64,000 nucleotides of DNA from Ancylostoma caninum (GCA_037903475.1 JBAJFG010000299.1:310001-374000), one strand, 5' to 3'. Shown: positions 24,200-53,620, counted from the stretch's first letter. Translations and numbers: made by a program. Notes: generated by a model from the sequence alone, not told the origin.

Positions 24200-26800
24200 G
24201 TGTTTGTTTCCGCCTCGCCTCGAGATAATTCCCACCTTGACCGTTACTCCGAACTAACGACTTGTTTTCTAAGAGGAAATCTTGGACATTCACTCAAATT
24301 CTCGTTCATTCTCCATAAGAGTGGCTGAACTGGGCCAGTAATGCTCGACAATTACATTAGAGCGCGGTAAATTCGCGCGTTCACCCCAAACTTGAGGTGA
24401 TTACCGTTAGGAGGTCGGTCGATAAAGCAGCGTACCAGATCCATGCACATCAGGTATGTATCGGAATGAGATGCGTGACCAGTTTAATAGCTGACGCGTG
24501 TTTTGTTCTTCGTACCCCGTTCGCGAAGAATTGTTCCGTTTAGCGGTATGCGATACGAGCGAGTAGCAAGCTTTTCCTTACACTTCTCTTCTCCGATATC
24601 GCTGCAGAAAGAAGTCATTGTTTTTCAGCGGTTTCCATGAATCATAGTCTGTCATGCTTTTCCGTCCATTCGAACGGAAAAGTCCCGCTTCGATTCCCTT
24701 TGTAACGTTGTAGGAGAGCGGGTTAGCACTCATCTCACAACTTGACTCGTTGAATCCCTGTCCATAGAGGCTTCCCCGTATGATAACAAAGAAGCTGTAG
24801 GAAACCTCAAAAGGCTGCTAGATGACCTCGACCTTTTCATTACTAAGCCTCATCTTAAGGCCAAAAAAGTCCGTACTCTCAACTTTTGTTTTCACTATGA
24901 TGTTAAATATTGGCATATAAAACTTCCACATTTCATAAAAACACAGACCCTAATATTATGATATTTGCAAATAATGTTAAGCGATCAATAATACACACAG
25001 CATTACCAGACGGACATATTTCCCGGAAAATCGCCAAAAAGACCGCTCTTGAGTTCTTCATTCCACGATATGATACGTGGGGAGGGGGAAGGGTTACATT
25101 CGATGTAGAATATCTTCCACGTGAAGCTACACTTCCGCAACATGTTCGACCTACATGTCCCATGCCATCGATCAATAAACAATCGATATTTTCTTGTCAA
25201 AATGTACACAATCGATTCCACCGAATATGTCAAAGGCGTTTAGCTGGCAGAAATCTCTGGATCGACTAGGCTTAACTTCAAGTCTTCCGATAATTGATAG
25301 TGATGCATACCATTGTGATCGGCATCTTCTGGTGGCTAACCTTAGATGGAAACTTTGGAATTATGGCCATTTTGATTCGACGCTCCTACTATTTATTTGT
25401 TGTTACTTATTTCTTTTTCTTGTGTGCAAAAGAGAAAAGGCATAGACTTTCGCCTTGAAGCTTCATGAACTTGTTATAGGGTATGATTGGTTTAACTGGT
25501 ATCACGATGTTGACTAGGCTATTGCTGTTTGGCCAACGATTAAGAAACATAGCTCAATCTTAATTTTCCAAAGCTCCAACCGCCTCTATATGGCAAACTA
25601 CCGCCCAATGTCATGGAAGATTTCACGGTTCTACTGTCGCACATTCTGTCAATAAGCAAACAAATGGAGAAGAGAAAACGTGCCATTTTGTAGGAATAGT
25701 GAGCAAATGAATAAATAAGCAGATAAAAACACATTTCTCCTAGGAAGGTGAAAATTCGCAAAGCTAAAATCATCTTGGCAATCTTGAAACCTATTCCACT
25801 AAGCTTGAAGAGCACTTCATCTTTGTATGCCTCTTCGGATAAGAAGCAATGGTCAGAGTTTGGTTACCTTTTACTTTTTTTCCAAGGTCTGAAAATAATA
25901 GAAAAATACCGGAATTCTGTAAATTTCGCTTCTTCGTGACCATGTTCTGCTACTTTTCCTATGTAATGTCTCATCTCTGCCAGTTCCCGCTGAAAAAATT
26001 CCGTTTCAGCGTGTAGTGTTTCTGTTAGACCTCATCCTCTGCGTTTTTGACAATTCTCCCTGCCTTTTTCAAAAACGAGACATTTCACACTGTCTACCTC
26101 TTCTTTCATCTCCCAACACACTTCACTTTCCTTCATTTCTCGTCATTAATATGCGGTCGATAGGTGTCGATGAAGATGACATCTGTCCAAAAGACACTAA
26201 CCACTATTGACAGGCGTCCGAAACTTTCCGAGCAATTATTGTTGTTATCCTTGTTGCAGATCAAGGAAACACTCGTACAGATCCATACATGCAAGGCGGA
26301 TGACCCATAAAGCGCGCTATTCATGCAGCGATAATTATTCCAGAACTTAGTGTTTCATTGCTGGAAGTGAATTTTTAACGCCCTTTTCCCTAATTTGGGC
26401 TAAGCAATCGAAAGTTGGTGAAATTGAACAAACCATGTTCTTTAGTGATTTTGATTTTCGATTAGAAAATCGACGGTTGGACGAGTTTTTGCAAAAGGAG
26501 TAGTGAGATGTTTATTTCTGCATAGCTATTTCTTCCAGAAAATATGGAACTCATATTGTTGTTTCCGATCAAATTCTCGTTTTCTTATGAATTTTTCTTT
26601 GATTTTCTTTTCTGTCTTATCCTTTTTTCCCTCTTCGCCTTACAAATGTTTCCGATCTTTTTGTTCTTCTCCTATCGTTTTCCTCACCACTCATTATGCT
26701 ATTCAGCCATCAAAGCGATCCCTTTCTTTTGACATATCGCTCTCTCCAGACTGCTATGCTATTTTCGAAATGCTCTTGAAAAAGTGAATAAATAAAAATT
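24200..26800. other. Unassigned DNA upstream of the mucin-like gene
   Basis: No recognisable coding exon. A weak tRNA-like pair of boxes (AGGAGAGCGGGTTAGC and CGTTGAATCCC) lies at 24710-24765. The frames at 26503-26787 are Phe/Ser-rich translations of pyrimidine-rich DNA. Confidence 0.35.
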
Positions 26801-26804
26801 TCCT

Positions 26805-26817
26805 ACTATTATGCAGG
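26805..26817 (+). promoter_or_regulatory. Likely spliced-leader acceptor of the mucin-like gene
   Basis: The sequence TACTATTATGCAG ends one base before the start ATG of the signal-peptide exon. No coding exon was found upstream, so a trans-splice acceptor is the simplest reading. An upstream non-coding exon is the alternative. Confidence 0.5.
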
Positions 26818-29372
26818 ATGCGGCTGCTGCTGGTATCCTCAATTTTATGGGTAACAAGCCGTGCGATGAGAAAACCAGATCTATACGTATGGCTTGAGCA
26901 GAATAGTTACATTTGTGAGTATCTTCTTCCCGTACAAATTTTCTAAAATTGAAGAAACTGGAGAAGGGTAATATAGACTTGGGAAAGTTCAGAATTTTCT
27001 TTGATGCAAAAAAATAGCTTTTTGGAAAGTGTTGAAACTACTTTTCGAACAGGTCTTTGTTTGGGCAACTTTTATTTCTGGGATTCATAAATCGATGACC
27101 ATACAAACCAACATTGGTTAGCGTGAGTGGTAATCGTATAGACTACATAATACATAGTAAGAGACGCAGGCCGCGAAAGTTGATTTGCTACCCTAGTTCC
27201 GCTTGGTTATGTGTTCATTAATCCCAGCCCAGGATTTGTTGTGCCTTGGAAATGTGCCTGAGCACCTGCTATTAGACAGAAAAAAGTAATTTCTGATATG
27301 GACTAGTTTAATGTGTCCCGAAAACTATGATGCGGGGACAATATTACCCTGTGAAAAAAAAAACCTTCGACTTCTTCCAACATCAATAGTTGTGACGTTT
27401 CATAGCAGAGAAGTGCTCCAGGGCATAAGAAAATGTGACAGAATTCGTCAGAATCCCTGAATCTCTTCGTCACTAACTTATTCAGGTGATCTCTCGCTGT
27501 TTGGAAGCTCCTTGCCACATTTTGTATCACCAGATGAAGCTAGACAGTTCGCTTGTGACTGCGGTGATCCGCTCATCAGTCGAGCTGCGTGCGCTCGACG
27601 TGGCAATGAAGTGCCGAACTGTCACGAGAGTAAGTTCATACTAAAATGTCGCGACTTATACAGAAGTATATACCCTATTTGTAATAATTTCACAGTTCCT
27701 GATCTTTGCATGCGAGAGTACAGCATTCTCTTCACGGAAACTGGCGACAGACTTGCACGTAAGTCTATTTTTCAGATGTTTTATTGTTTTATTCCTCAGA
27801 ATTCATGAAATTTCAGAACCTTTGACAACAAGGGCGACAACTACCACCACTGAGCCACCGACAACTACCACAGAGTTCCTAACAACCATCCGAGTGCTGC
27901 CACCATCTCAGCGTCAGCGGCCATTCTTCAGAAAGTTCCAGCGGCAGCCAGTGACGACGAGAAGACCTCTGAGAAGGGAGCTCGTATTTAGGAACAGAGT
28001 GCCTTTGCGAGATACGAGGCGGCCGTTGAGACCACAGAAGACTTTCCCACTACGGGTAAGATTTTTTGAAATTACGCTGAGAAAAGATAGCAAGTGAGAA
28101 TTTCAGAATCGCTTCCCGAACACCAGACGACCACTTCGACCCAGAGAACGAGCACGACCTCTTCCGCGTCTCCTGCCATCCTCCCGCTTCCGACCACCAT
28201 CCCAGCGATTGCAGAAACAACAAGGTAACCGAAGGCAATTGGTGAACGTCATCAGCAGCCCCTTCAACAGGGGTGGAAGAAGACCGCTGCCAACGACTAC
28301 TACCATGACCACCACCACAGCTTCAACGACGACGACAACAACAACAATTACGGCTTCTACGACCACGACCACCCCGACGACGACGACAACGACAGCTACT
28401 ACGGCTACAACTACACCTAGTACAACTACAACTAGAACGACTCCTTCAACGACCACGACGACGACACCTAAACCCACTACGACCACCGAAGCCACCACTA
28501 CGACTACCACACCGAAAACGACGACAACTCAGAGAACTACCACCACAAAAACTACTGGAAAACCTACGGTCACAACAACAAAGCCTACTTTTACGACGAC
28601 TACATCGAAACCAACTATCACCACATTGAGAGCGACGACAAATATTATGGACGTGATTAAAATGAGTAAAACAGAGCAACTAATTGCGGAATTGACGAAT
28701 AGATTACGAGCTATGGGACACAAGGAGCCGGAACATCCCTTAAAGGGACTAGAGGAGTTATTTCTGGTAAAAACTAGGCCAACTACCACCACAACCACCA
28801 CTACTCCAGAACCAACAACGAAAAAGACAACAAAGAAGCCAGAGATCGTCGATGAGGAGGTGAGAAACAAGGCGAAAATCACTTCGGCTGAAATGAACAC
28901 GAGGGAGAAGCAGGCAGAAAAGAAACTGCCACAGGTGGAAGGAACAATACGACAAGTGCCAGCTGTAGATGAAAAGATTCAAATGGGTCCCGAGAAGATG
29001 CCTATGGTAACTGTAAAGTCAAATCCAGCCGATGTCGGAGTAAAAAGTAGTGAAACTATGAAGGGCCCAGAAATGAACGAAATCGCGCCGTTCCCACCAC
29101 AAGAGCAGAAGTCAGAGGACCAGCTGATCCAAGCTGACCCAACTCAATTCAGGAAGCCAGAAGCAGAGAAAGAACCCAAAGCCAGTAGAAACCGAAAAGC
29201 AGATGTAACAAAGAACGAAAACTCGCAGCCGAAGAAATCCAAAGCTCCGTGGGACAACCAGGAAGATGCTATCGAATTTTTAAGGAAGAAAGTTGAACAA
29301 CTGGAGTTTCGACTCAAGGAAACGTGAGTACGCAGCTCTTTCGTCTTTTTTTAATTTTATAAAGATAACTGC

Positions 29373-29403
<31 letters not shown>

Positions 29404-31062
29404 TTTGAATATGAAAATAAGGTGTGTCATGAAAACATTACATCAAACGATTTCAGAACAACAAAAAAAAACATTATTCTAGAAGTTAAATGACAGGCAA
29501 AACTCGTTAATATATGCGAAAAAAATTAATGATGGAAAACTCATGAAATCTCAAACACGGTGAGATCACCGAGAAGGAAAGCCGCGGTACACAATACATG
29601 TTGATAATAATGCAACTAGGACCCTTCAGGTAGAGTAAAATTAGAGGGAGCAAATAAGTGGATTAAGCTTCCACCATTTTTTTACATGGAGAGGCTGAGA
29701 ACAATGGCCAGAATAGAAAACCCTTCTGAAGAGGACAGTGATAGTCTTGAAAGAAGCCCAACCAAGTAAAGGAAAGTGAGGTGTGTGACGTTAGGGAGAC
29801 CGCCACTTCCCACGAGATAAGACATGCCGTGGGAAACACTACATCAGATTTTCGGATGTTAGGTATAACAATCTGGTGTAGAACACACCTAGAATGGGTT
29901 AGGCTGACTAGAAGACTACCTCAGGATACTGCACCAATGCTCGAAGTGCTATATATCACATGTAATTCATGTATGAGAAGATCTGATGCAATGCCAAAAA
30001 GAGCCGAAAGGAACGGTCGTTATCAGAACAAACGACATCAATTTCAAGATTAGAGCAATTCCAGAATGTTGTGAGAAAAAAATCCAAGTGGAACATCGGT
30101 GAGCAATAAGCGAGGACTGTTCCTCGCAATTCTGATCTTTCTTTCTCTTTTCTTCTCACGAAATTAATTACGAAATATTCCAACATAGAAGTAATTTCTT
30201 TTGAGATGAATTAAGGCTGTTTTTATTCTTATCCAGGAGTATAGCGCTTTGTTAGGTAATCGGAATATCAATCAAAATCACAGAAAACTCTTGAGTGGAC
30301 GAGAACTGTAACAAGCAGAAGTCGAAGTGAGTTACATTTTTTTCTGAAGGAAATTCGGTTTTTTGTACATTAAAAAATCCTGAGATGATTATCCTGACGT
30401 ATAAAACTTTACATTGGCAATCTTCACCCAAATTCCAGAAGAACGCGTGAGGAGTGCGCCAGAAAAAGAAGCCTAATTTACCAGAGCTAATGTGGTAACC
30501 ACCAAGTTTAGCCAAAATTTGGAGATTCAGCTCATCTGTACGAAAATCCACGATTTTTTGCTGAAATTTACTGAGAAACCGCCAAGATATAATAACCAGA
30601 GTAGAGAAGCCCCATGAATAAGCTCGTTCCAGGTTCGAGAGACGAGCCATACCAGCAGCCAAGGAATTCAGCAACCCCGACGACCTCGTCGCCAGCGACG
30701 ACGAAGTGGTGAACATTCGCCGGCAATCGCGACTGGATTCGCGTCGCCGCAACACCAAGACTGACTTTATGGAGGAGAACAGTTTTCTGAAAAGCTTGGA
30801 TGACATTGAGAAGATCTTAGCGGATGTGATGCCTACTCGAGAAGAGCAGAAATTGGTAAAGAAGGAGGAAAAGCAGGCCGTGGACACGCGCAAAAGACTG
30901 GAAAAAGGAAAGGAGGACGTGAAGGAAGTCGTTGAAGGTTCTGGAAATGAGAAACCTGATCCAGACATTACAGTAATGATCACAACCACCGACAAGGCAC
31001 CGTACACGTCAGTGGAACTGTTGACTCATGAACCAGTAAGTACTAGCCTCTTAGCCCCTTGA
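26818..31062 (+). CDS. Secreted mucin-like threonine-rich protein
   Basis: Exons 26818-26914, 27486-27629, 27696-27758, 27817-28055, 28107-29323 and 30633-31062 (last boundary uncertain) join in phase to about 729 aa. Residues 1-16 form a signal peptide (MRLLLVSSILWVTSRA). Six cysteines follow (33, 56, 58, 68, 78, 85). Residues about 125-240 are Arg/Pro/Gln-rich and very basic. A threonine tract runs from about 244 to 358, a second short one near 410-430, with a leucine-bearing helical stretch between. Then comes a long Lys/Glu-rich part with a short coiled-coil-like segment near 565-587 and an acidic tail. The Thr tracts should be densely O-glycosylated, so an extracellular, cuticle or gland role is inferred. 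A strong donor GTAAGT at 31036 means the last exon may instead splice, for example to an acceptor at 31363; unspliced, the frame stops at 31062. I do not recognise a named family. Antisense frames over the tract are shadows. Confidence 0.8.
29376..29408. repeat. (TTTA)n microsatellite in the mucin-like gene intron
   Basis: About eight TTTA units within the intron 29324-30632. No retroelement protein is visible next to it. Confidence 0.75.
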
Positions 31063-31348
31063 AAATTTGGAACAGATCCAGAACTTTTAGGAGTCTTCAA
31101 CATCAATGAGTAGGGAGTGTATGGATACGCATGAGCTCTGCCCAACATGGAAAACAGGACAACTGTGCTTGACAAGTCCCATGTTCATGTATAAGTTCTG
31201 TAGGAAAACATGTGGAATGTGTTGAGTACTGGATGTAGAGACTAGTTTACTGTTTACATTTTCTTTAAAATATGTGCCAATACTGCTCATGCTATTACTA
31301 GTTACTGCGAGTCCTTCATTTCACTACTAAGAATTTAATTAATAGGTT

Positions 31349-31354
31349 AATAAA
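31349..31354 (+). terminator. Candidate poly(A) signal of the mucin-like gene
   Basis: AATAAA lies 287 bases after the stop at 31060-31062. It also overlaps the upstream part of a possible acceptor (ATATTCACAG, to 31363), so its role is uncertain. Confidence 0.3.
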
Positions 31355-31363
31355 TATTCACAG

Positions 31364-34300
31364 ATGTTTATATGGGGAACGAGGGATACATTATAAGCAC
31401 TGTAGGGAAGCTGCACGAATTTGGGTCCGAATTGGCCTTTCTAGCCCCACGGTGCTGATATCGTCGATCGCTGGGTGCTACGCTAAGGTCCGTGGGCTCC
31501 TACCGGACCCGCGGGCCTGAGTGAAGAAGCTTTGTAGGGATAGAATAGTCAGAGTGGACCCGCGACTTTCGACTTGTCACCGCGATGGTCTACTCAGGAA
31601 AATCACATAATTTATCAATTCAACAAAGAACAATATTCAACGTGGAAATATGACCTAATGATTAAAAAACTTATAGAGAACACACAATATGTTCTTCGGA
31701 AGAGGTGTAAGACACGTCATAGTGTAAAACTCATGCGAATTTTATGACTTTAAAAGGAAGTTCAGAAATAGCCTGTCGCACAAAGATGTCAACATTGACG
31801 AAAACGTTGTATAAACTTTGCGTGATTACATCAGATGTTTAAAAAAATCGTACAAATTACATACAAAACTTGAGCAAGTGTCGAAAGTTCACTTGAAGCC
31901 TACAACAGCGAGTTTGTAAGAATTTTGTTCTAGTCCGGAGAAGCGAAAAACAATAACCACATTCGGTGGCTTCGAGTGAAATTTGAACACCTAGGAGTAA
32001 TCACCAACATAAGAACGACCCAAATAACACGAGAAAAAAACGAAAAAATGAAGCGAATTTCGAAAATGGTAAACCTATTGCGATTGCAGGAGGCATACGA
32101 CCCAGATTTGAAATCTGCAGTATCGTGATATCGACTCCTCTGAGCATACAATATCACGATGCTGTCACTGATTTCTAGCACTATTGATCTCGTATTTCCA
32201 TTTTTTGGCCGACTTTTCGCGCCCGCAGCACTATATCAGTAGTGAATGCAAAAATGCAGCCCTTTTTCAGCATTGCTGCTTTCGGCTCCCATCTGATCAT
32301 GTGTTACAAGGGGCGGTCGGTGGGCGTGACAGGCCTCGCTCACCGGGACTAGAGCTGCTTGAATGTCAAAGTATGGCAAGACATGGGGCTCATGGACGAA
32401 TTATCCCACTGCGAAAAAAAAACCAGGAGCTTGCAGAAAGGACATTGCCTCAGGGAAATGCATACGCGTTCTCGTAAAGTAATACAGTTCTTTAAAAAAG
32501 AATATCTTGTTGAAAAGCCCTAAGTGCATGGTCGAGTGGTTGCGTTTCTGCAGTCATTTTCTTCTACTGGTTCCCAAACACGATAGGGCAAGGTAGCGTA
32601 GAGCTCACCTGTTTTCTTAGTACTTATATGCAGGTACATATTTAGATGATGCGACCTTTTCTTTATGCAATAAAACTTTGGGCAAGATGTTTCTACCCCG
32701 ACGTTTCGTGCTTAATAGCACTGGCCTTGGAAATCTGCCTCTCTTTATACAACACTTCAAACTTGGGAATTCAAACTTTGCCACTTAATTCGTAACTCAT
32801 AAGCAGTCGAGGAACACCGCAGGAGGTTGCTTTCGCTTTTTTTTAATCTATCAGAATTCTCTTCGAGTATTTTACTTGAACTTTCTTCTCCAGTATACAG
32901 GGAGAAGGTTGTGAAGACCCAATGTTCTAAGGAGTTCAAAATTATTAGGTGACTTCGCCAGAGCCTGAAGAAGTCTATATTCCAAAAGGTCTATCCTGTC
33001 GAATGCCCAGTCTTTATACAGAAATCTTTAAAGTAGGTAGCACAGAAAAAAAAAACAAAGGAAATGCGGAACTGTACTTAGTACCACAGCGGTCTGTGTT
33101 CTGAGCACATTGTCGACTATTGGGAGTGACCACTGGTCAGCCTGTAGTCCATTGTTGTCCTTAGGTCACTTACTCATTAAATGATGCTTGTATAAAGAAG
33201 CCTTTTGAGGGCAGGCCTTCTGAACAACAGACATCTCCAGGCTCTGATGAATCTGATATCGGCGAAACGTAGGCCGGTTGGCTGAATATTAAATGATTGC
33301 CTAGGAATTTTCCAGATTGGAGAGCTTGAAATAACCCAGATAAATTTTCTTTCCCATAGTCTACCTGCATTGCTCAGTAATGTTCTCTGAAGCTACATGA
33401 CTCTGTCGTCGTCTATCGTTGAACGGAGTTTCTCCGGTACTCATCGATTCTTCCTCTTTTAAATACTCTATGTTTCAAAATTAAACTTGGGAATGCTACA
33501 AAACTTTGTGTTCACAATTTAGGACTGATTTTGATTTTGTTTAATAGAATTCGTTTACAAGGCAAAATTTATAATATGTTCTTCGTTTAATGTGCATTTT
33601 TTGGGTGGTGCGCCGACATTAGCCTCAACAAAACTATCTAGTTTTTAGGAGAGCTAACGAAACCTTGTGAAACTTACCAAAGTAACATGAAAAGCTTCAC
33701 TCTGCATCATGCTTCAGAAATTATCTAAAAATGTGGGAAAAACGTAGGAAATTGGAAATTTTTCATACTTCTGTAGTTGGAAAGGCTCCTAGCACTGCCG
33801 AAAGGAATCATGCCCTCCAGCAGCTCCCACATCCTCATGAATATAAGCGTGGTAAGGATGTAAACCCTCCGCTTCCGTTCACGAACCTGCGATCAGTTCC
33901 GCTCCGGCAACTGCTAACATTGAACGCATGTTTTTTTTTTGTTGAATAAATATAATGGATGGATTCCAGGGTGGAGGACTGTCTTCCCGCAAGTTGAGAT
34001 TAATGACGCTGATAGATTTCTTCTGTGGTGAGCAATAGAGCTGTTTCCGATTGAGAAAATCGCTGTATCCCATCTTCGTGATGGGGAGTTTTCTAGATTT
34101 CTTCTTAAAGAGAACATCATGGTTTAGTATAACATCCATTGTTTTATTACAGTCACGTGTTTGGCGCCCAGAAATGTATCGCCTAGAGGCAAAGTTTAAG
34201 TGTTTTCATCACTTACTGATGGATTCGAGGGGCAGGTGTCGTGAAGAATCTCAAGATCTCAGGAGTTGTATGCCTATCAGCAGGTTGCTAAACCGAACGG

Positions 34301-34820
34301 GTGTGTCAAGCTGCAGGAACGCTCCCCTTGAATGGAGCAAGACGTCTGTAGGCTTCTCGTGGCACTATTTTGCTGTTTGAGGAGGTGGCCGCGAGTACAC
34401 CCCACGTGAACCAGGGTGACTGTGACTATACGTTGGCTGCCTGGTCTGTTAATTTACGCTGAATGACAGCAAACTCGTTGCTCTTGCTTAATAATTTGCC
34501 GTTCTTTAGATAATCTTATTCGAAGTCAGCAAGAGCCTCGTACAGCTTGTTAGCAGATTGTTGGAAAAAGGGCAAAGTGTTCCAAAGTGGATGCAAACAC
34601 TAAAAAAGGCGACTGACTCGACGCTCCCGCTCACGGAGCTGATTGCATTACTGGACAGAGAGCAATTCTTCAAATAGTAAATAAGCCCATTGTTTGTTTC
34701 ATTTGGTCCGATTTTACCAATTGATAGCCAGGTTTTTTTCGTTTTTGTTACTTCCTATTTTTTTTTCGTTTTGCATGAGACGCCTCATGTAATAAATAAA
34801 TATATACATAGTAAATCTCA
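31364..34820. other. Intergenic DNA between the mucin-like and K2P genes
   Basis: No gene seen. It holds a Penelope-type end (- strand stem GTGCT/AGCAC then GAAACGTC at 32721-32700) and the degenerate hammerhead at 33244. Confidence 0.4.
33244..33290 (+). ncRNA. Degenerate hammerhead-like core
   Basis: CTGATGA (33244-33250), a weak stem CTG/CGG with loop ATAT, then GAAACG (33264-33269). The conserved bases are present but stem II is poor and no other Penelope protein is seen nearby. Confidence 0.3.
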
Positions 34821-34826
34821 TCCAGA

Positions 34827-35306
34827 TTAAAAGTCTTGGTGAGTAGTGCGGGGGCTGAGCGGCAACTTGACATAACTCCTAATTTGCACCAGATGTTTCG
34901 CGGCAAGTTGGGCGTCGAAGCTGGGGGCATAGTCAGTGTCTCTGATGTTTGTACGCTCTCTGGATTGAGTTCGAGGCGAGTTGTGGTACTCGGCGGTTCT
35001 CCGGCCATTACACACTATTCTCCACGGGCCGTCGTCAGCCAACCGCTCAGCCAGCTCCACAAGCACGCCGGGGGCGGTCGGCGCTGCCGCCGCCGCCGCC
35101 GCCGCGAGGGCCGAGGAGGAGCGAGGCGCCGGCGGTGGCAGTGGCTGCAATTCCAATCGCTTACACACTAATTCCTCCATAATTTCTTCCTCGACAAGAA
35201 TAATACGAGCGATGTCGCTATTTTTTGTTTTTTCACGATCATATTTATCCTGTGCGACTCGTTTCAGACGCCTGGAGATAACTATGTCGATATTACTCCG
35301 ACGCTG
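34827..35306 (-). CDS. Open frame divergent from the K2P gene, probable exon of unknown gene
   Basis: The - strand is open for about 159 codons between a TGA at 35309-35307 and a TAA at 34829. The first part is charged and helix-like: SRRLKRVAQDKYDREKTKN, then SDIARIILVEEEIMEELVCK. A Pro/Ala tract encoded by GC-rich triplets follows (35060-35110), then LVELAERLADDGPWRIV. A GACAG acceptor-like site lies just before 35303. The only in-frame ATG (35180) is inside the helical part, so an upstream exon, or a start at that ATG, is possible. The frame ends about 100 bp upstream of the channel's ATG, so a divergent or overlapping antisense gene is the likely arrangement. No family is recognised. Confidence 0.42.
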   Translation of the reverse strand, partial: QRRSNIDIVISRRLKRVAQDKYDREKTKNSDIARIILVEEEIMEELVCKRLELQPLPPPAPRSSSALAAAAAAAAPTAPGVLVELAERLADDGPWRIVCNGRRTAEYHNSPRTQSRERTNIRDTDYAPSFDAQLAAKHLVQIRSYVKLPLSPRTTHQDF

Positions 35307-35397
35307 TCACTACTGCTAACAACGACGTCTACAGCAAGTGTGTGTGCTCTGGGACCGGCACACCCCCGACCACGCAAATCGGGATCGGTGATCCTGA

Positions 35398-51856
<16,459 letters not shown>

Positions 51857-52212
51857 CTTAGCGGATGTTTCAATTTTCTTTTGAGAGGGTGCAGTTCAGC
51901 TCTGGTGTTCCTAACGTTCCTCATTCCATGTTGTCGTACATATTGTTCTTACTATGTGTTTATACAGAGTACCACGTTACGTTTCTTTTGTTTTGTGTTC
52001 CTTTCATTGTTTATCTAACTCAAGGAAATGCTGTTGTTTTGACTAAGGAGTTATTCCTCTTTCAATTTGGGAATTGTTACTTTCGTGTCATCATTTACCA
52101 TTGGAAATGCAGTTTGTTTATGAACCTCTTTGCAGTCATACGTAATTGGGAGGCAAGTCCCCATTTCAGGCACTAGTCGTAGTGCACACTCTAGTATTGA
52201 AATGGCATTTGA

Positions 52213-52218
52213 AATAAA
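52213..52218 (+). terminator. Candidate poly(A) signal of the K2P gene
   Basis: An AATAAA hexamer lies 357 bases after the stop codon of the channel gene and is the first one downstream. Confidence 0.4.
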
Positions 52219-53576
52219 TACTGAAAATATGCACATTAAATATGTCTCACATGATATCACTGCCCCACCATAAAAATAGTATCCATGGGAGTCCACGTCC
52301 ATCGCAAAAGAATCTCCGCTCCCATATTGATAGCCCTTCTACGGACGCTGTCTCGCGAATAAAGGGGTCAGCGAGCCCAGTCGGTTGACCACCCAACACC
52401 ACTCACCAGAACAATCAGTAAAAAAATGAAACCAAATCGTCGATAAAATGACGCCTGGAGGAACAACAGTTAACATAGAACAAAAAAGATTTTGTTAATT
52501 TCAATATTAACGCTAAAGAAAAGAGTAAATGAAGTCAGATAAGCGATCAGGACGGGATCATAAGGATACTATTAGGTTGAGGAGAAAGTAATGGAAGAAA
52601 ATTTTCGAAACTCTGGTACTCCTCATCGCTAATAATTCAATCAGCCATAGCCTGCTGATATAGTAGGATATTATCAAAAGTATTACCCTGTGGTTATTGA
52701 AGAACCAGGAAGTGCTTGTTGCTGCAGTTGTATGGCTATACCGCCGGATTCCCTACCCCGGGCTTAGGAACATCGTTATTAACTCCGGCATAATAGAAGT
52801 GCAAACTCAACCGGCGAACATTATTAAATTCGGTGCGATGCTTGCGGCGCCCGACATCAGTGAACAGTTCGATGCAGCTTTATTACGATTCCGGTGTTCG
52901 ATCGTACAGTGGCGTGTTGAATTGTCATTTTAGCACATTCTCGGTTGATGACATTCGTACACAGTTACGCCTTCAGTTGCGAAAGAGTGATTTTGGCCCA
53001 ACCTCCATTATGAGCTGCTGTGCAACACCTTGGCAAGCACTGATATCAACAACAACAGCAGTGAAATCTAGGAGAGAGTGGCTAAATATTCCACAATAGG
53101 AAACCGCTCCACTTGTTTTGAATCAGGAGATATGGGTCTTCATTAAGAGCCACGTCTCGGGTGAATATCTCTCATGTTAGCACGGTATATTTATATGCAG
53201 CTTATGAATTTACAAAACTTTCTGGTAGTTATGATGAGTGATTTTTTTAGAATTTTTGAGGCATAACCTATTTCTGAAGGTGGAAAAGCAACGGCAATGA
53301 TTAGTGAAAAACGAATTTACCAGGAAAATAAACGAAAAATACGCGAAATCTACTGGAATTTACACGAAGTGCAGTTTCCAGTAGATTTCGCTTGTTTTAC
53401 ATGTAAATTCCAGTGGAATCTACTGGAATCGAGAAAAATCGCGAAATTCCAGTAGATTTCCAAAATAAATTTCCGAAACAGATACACGTAAAATAAGCGT
53501 AATCTACTGGAGTTTTTCCACCTAAGATTATTATTATTATTGTTTATTAAGATTTTTTCGCTTATTTTGTTAAGAT

Positions 53577-53620
53577 CTGAAGAAGGCGCTAAGCGCCGAA
53601 AGCTCACCAATAAAATCTTG
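53577..53620 (+). ncRNA. Hammerhead-ribozyme-like core, Penelope-type 3' end
   Basis: CTGAAGA (53577-53583) is followed by a perfect 5-bp stem GGCGC/GCGCC with loop TAA, then GAAA (53598-53601). This is the hammerhead core CUGANGA-stem II-GAAA. An AATAAA-like end follows within 20 bp. Hammerheads of this form are known in Penelope-like elements. Stem III is very short, so activity as a monomer is doubtful. Confidence 0.45.

Noticed and set aside
24710..24765. tRNA-like boxes
   Set aside because: The arms do not pair into a cloverleaf and the boxes are poorly spaced; kept only as a note.
26503..26787. Phe/Ser-rich + strand ORF before the mucin-like gene
   Set aside because: Translation of a pyrimidine-rich stretch; no splice link to the signal-peptide exon.
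28103..28510. Val-rich open frame on the - strand
   Set aside because: Antisense of the threonine tract; GTN/GTT codons are the complement of ACN repeats.
30252..31007. 251-codon - strand open frame
   Set aside because: Opposite strand of the last mucin-like exon and the intron before it; the + frame joins in phase with upstream exons.
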